From Frigididesulfovibrio sp031553235 (GTDB lineage: Bacteria; Desulfobacterota; Desulfovibrionia; Desulfovibrionales; Desulfovibrionaceae): a DNA stretch of 21,071 bases. The stretch spans positions 1-21,071 of the forward strand of contig JAVBLS010000076.1 in NCBI GenBank assembly GCA_031553235.1. Reading direction: 5' to 3'. Within the stretch, counting starts at the first letter, position 1. Each line of letters opens with the position of its first letter. Of this stretch, positions 20,701 through 21,071 are shown one piece after another. Under the pieces are notes generated by a model. It made no database searches, was not told where the DNA came from, and saw nothing but the letters and a program-made list of their open reading frames with translations. The position numbers were made by a program, and so were the translations under genes.

Positions 20701-21071
20701 ATGTCTCAAGCAACGCCCGCCCAGCCGCAAGCCCAGGCCCAGGTCATCCGTCTGGCCAAACCCGCAACCGGCACCACCCAGGCCGTGGCCTCGCAGCCAG
20801 GAGCCCAGATCCAACTGGAGTTCCCCGAAGGTCAGGCCACCTTCAGCCGTTCCGGCAACGACCTTTCGGTCGCGGTCGACGGCGGCGGCAACGTCACCCT
20901 CACGAACTTCTTCGTTGTGGGCAACCAGAACCTGCCCACCCTGAAACTCGCCGACGGCACCGAAGTGGCCTCGGCCGACTTTCTGGCCGCCCAGAACCCG
21001 AACATGGACCTGACCACCGCGGCCGGTCCCGGCGCGGGGGCGCCGGGCTCCGGCGGTGAAGGCTCCTACGC
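20701..21071 (+). CDS. N-terminus of a large secreted adhesin-type protein (partial)
   Basis: The ATG at 20701 follows AAGGGGGA at the right distance. The frame stays open to the window end, giving about 123 residues with no stop. The first 35 residues are Gln/Ala/Pro-rich (MSQATPAQPQAQAQ) with no Sec signal. Residues about 53-97 read DLSVAVDGGGNVTLTNFF, then LPTLKLADGTEVASADFL, a pattern seen in the N-terminal part of BapA/LapA-like giant repeat adhesins exported by type I secretion. There the N-terminal domain holds the protein in the outer membrane. After residue 107 a Gly/Pro/Ala-rich linker begins. The repeat region and C-terminal export signal would lie beyond the window. Family assignment is by pattern and incomplete. 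Confidence 0.65.
   Translation, partial: MSQATPAQPQAQAQVIRLAKPATGTTQAVASQPGAQIQLEFPEGQATFSRSGNDLSVAVDGGGNVTLTNFFVVGNQNLPTLKLADGTEVASADFLAAQNPNMDLTTAAGPGAGAPGSGGEGSY

Noticed and set aside
1..21071. tRNA or rRNA genes
   Set aside because: No cloverleaf with a T-loop GTTCRANNC and matching arms, and no rRNA-like conserved segments, were recognised on either strand by eye.

Overview
The window looks like chromosome from a sulfate-reducing Desulfovibrio-type bacterium (Desulfovibrionaceae). The best evidence is a reverse-strand nap cluster in the order napC-napM-napA-napD-napG-napH, with no napB and with the tetraheme cytochrome NapM; this is the arrangement known from Desulfovibrio desulfuricans. 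Supporting this are a siroheme-decarboxylase-type gene (alternative heme route) next to hemL, and G+C-rich genes separated by very A+T-rich leaders in front of surface-protein genes. The assignment is inferred from gene content, not from a database match.

Layout. 1-952: a doubtful small ORF, then an A+T-rich leader. 953-3949: a 998-residue autotransporter whose passenger is dominated by Asn-Gly-Gly repeats. 4157-5640: mutM (DNA repair glycosylase) followed 11 bp later by a lipoprotein of unknown function. 5644-9581: an accessory island. It holds a decayed IS630-type transposase, two copies of a small hairpin-rich element with TA-flanked inverted ends (MITE-like), a short cluster of tightly packed or overlapping ORFs encoding a beta-helix surface or tail-fibre-like protein, and the 3' remnant of an IS3-type transposase. 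9699-11453 (reverse): ahbB-hemL heme-synthesis operon. 11809-14926 (forward): a YbjQ-like small protein, the lipoprotein RlpA and the lipid-flippase-type ABC transporter MsbA. 14951-20163 (reverse): the nap operon. 20701-21071: the first ~123 codons of a large secreted adhesin-type protein that runs off the window.

How it works together. NapC (membrane tetraheme), NapM (tetraheme) and NapA (Mo-bisMGD plus [4Fe-4S]) make a periplasmic nitrate-reducing chain. NapD is the NapA chaperone, and NapG/NapH form an iron-sulfur quinol-oxidising branch. The NapG reading frame lacks a Tat leader, and the napD-napG gap carries hairpins whose first segment resembles the MITE end from the island. The two surface proteins at opposite ends of the window (autotransporter and type-I-secretion-like adhesin) both lie downstream of A+T-rich leaders with the same candidate promoter spacing. 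The most unusual material is the MITE-bounded beta-helix module, the graded glycine-rich autotransporter passenger, and the apparently remodelled napD-napG junction.
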